Shown here piece after piece: positions 6,552-6,821 of a stretch of DNA of 6,821 nucleotides. Source of the stretch: Ignavibacteriota bacterium (lineage in GTDB: Bacteria; Bacteroidota; Kapaibacteriia; Palsa-1295). The notes beneath the pieces were generated by a model. That model ran no database searches. It saw only the letters and a program-made list of their open reading frames with translations, and was not told the origin of the DNA. How positions within the stretch are numbered: position 1 is the stretch's first letter; each line of letters starts with the position of its first letter. Both the position numbers and the translations under genes were made by a program. Location of the stretch: contig PLXB01000334.1 in the NCBI GenBank assembly GCA_003151215.1, positions 1 through 6,821 of the forward strand, written 5' to 3'.

Positions 6552-6587
6552 GGGGAAGCAATATTTCACTATGAATGTTTGCTCCCC
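6552..6587. repeat. Interrupted inverted repeat upstream of the M42 peptidase gene
   Basis: GGGGAAGCAA (6552-6561) pairs with TTGCTCCCC (6579-6587) apart from one bulged A. Inside it TTCA and TGAA (6565-6568 and 6572-6575) can form an inner stem around CTA. The right arm overlaps AATGTTTG (6574-6581), one base off the TAnnTTTG -7 box, about 46 bases before the ATG. The structure could be an operator or a leader hairpin. No T-run follows it on the + strand. Confidence 0.5.
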
Positions 6588-6593
6588 TTCATT

Positions 6594-6607
6594 AAGAACT
6601 AAGAACT
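6594..6607 (+). repeat. Tandem heptamer AAGAACT x2
   Basis: AAGAACT is repeated exactly twice in a row in the presumed leader of the M42 peptidase gene, 21-34 bases before the start codon. Two units are too few to assign a role; slippage is the simplest explanation. Confidence 0.4.
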
Positions 6608-6627
6608 CAATAAGTACACCAAACCCC

Positions 6628-6821
6628 ATGACAGAACAACAAGAACAATTCCTCCAAAAACTCATCGAATGTCCCGGACCTTCGAATTATGAAGAGAATG
6701 TGCAAAAGCTTTGGCGCAGCGAAGTCTCGCCCGTTATACCTGAGATATCCATCGATCCCTATGGCAATAACGTCGCCACATTAAAAGGCACGGAGAATAT
6801 TTCCATAATGATCGTCGGTCA
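6628..6821 (+). CDS. M42-family metallopeptidase (FrvX/glutamyl-aminopeptidase-like), N-terminal fragment
   Basis: The first 64 codons of a gene that runs off the window. M42 enzymes are cytosolic, two-metal, usually dodecameric aminopeptidases that trim short peptides. The visible start is typical: a short helix (QEQFLQKLIE), then CPGPSNYEENVQKLW (15-29), where most members have P-G-x-S-G-x-E, the strand EISIDPYGNNVATLKG (39-54), and SIMIVG (59-64) just ahead of what would be the first metal-binding histidine; the window ends within that codon (CA). Asn20 stands where Gly is usual. There is no signal peptide. ATG 6628 is the first in-frame start and gives the normal N-terminal length; no Shine-Dalgarno precedes it (the bases before it are AAACCCC). 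It diverges from elbB across 165 bases. Catalytic residues cannot be checked here. Confidence 0.85.
   Translation, partial: MTEQQEQFLQKLIECPGPSNYEENVQKLWRSEVSPVIPEISIDPYGNNVATLKGTENISIMIVG

Overview
The window carries eight protein-coding genes, two of them cut by the window edges, packed on both strands with short gaps (the longest is 165 bases). I see no RNA gene, CRISPR array, insertion sequence or origin. Base composition looks like mid-40s percent GC by eye and fairly even across the window. The organism is most likely a member of the Bacteroidota/Chlorobiota side of the FCB group. Three points suggest this: genes mostly lack Shine-Dalgarno sequences; three upstream regions contain exact matches to the Bacteroidota-type -7 box TAnnTTTG at a suitable distance from the start codon; and the lipoprotein has an Asn-Ser-Cys lipobox. 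This is an inference from style, not a taxonomic proof.

Left part (1-1781): the end of uppP (undecaprenyl-diphosphatase) on + converges on a 479-residue alpha/beta-hydrolase on -, with a small hairpin between them. The hydrolase and the next gene diverge from a 129-base region that holds one -7-like box on each strand.

Middle (1782-4335): a 702-residue membrane-bound iron-sulfur protein with the HdrE/NarI-like plus HdrD-like layout, followed by a 122-residue lipoprotein. It has five membrane helices, two [4Fe-4S] motifs and two CCG domains. It resembles the electron-transfer-flavoprotein:menaquinone oxidoreductase type, although no etf genes are in view.

Right-middle (4336-5784): a perfect 12-bp hairpin with a run of seven T ends exactly at the start codon of msrB (methionine sulfoxide reductase B). 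msrB overlaps by 23 bases a KirBac-type inward-rectifier potassium channel gene, so the two form a tightly coupled pair.

Right (5785-6821): elbB (DJ-1/PfpI-like glyoxalase family) on - converges on the channel gene and diverges from an M42-family metallopeptidase that runs off the window. Their shared 165-base region holds heptamer repeats and an interrupted inverted repeat.

Most genes are recognisable housekeeping or envelope functions. I found no convincing new multi-gene system. The best leads are the hairpin abutting msrB, the msrB-channel overlap, the asymmetric CCG domains of the iron-sulfur protein, and the membrane insertion that splits the hydrolase fold.
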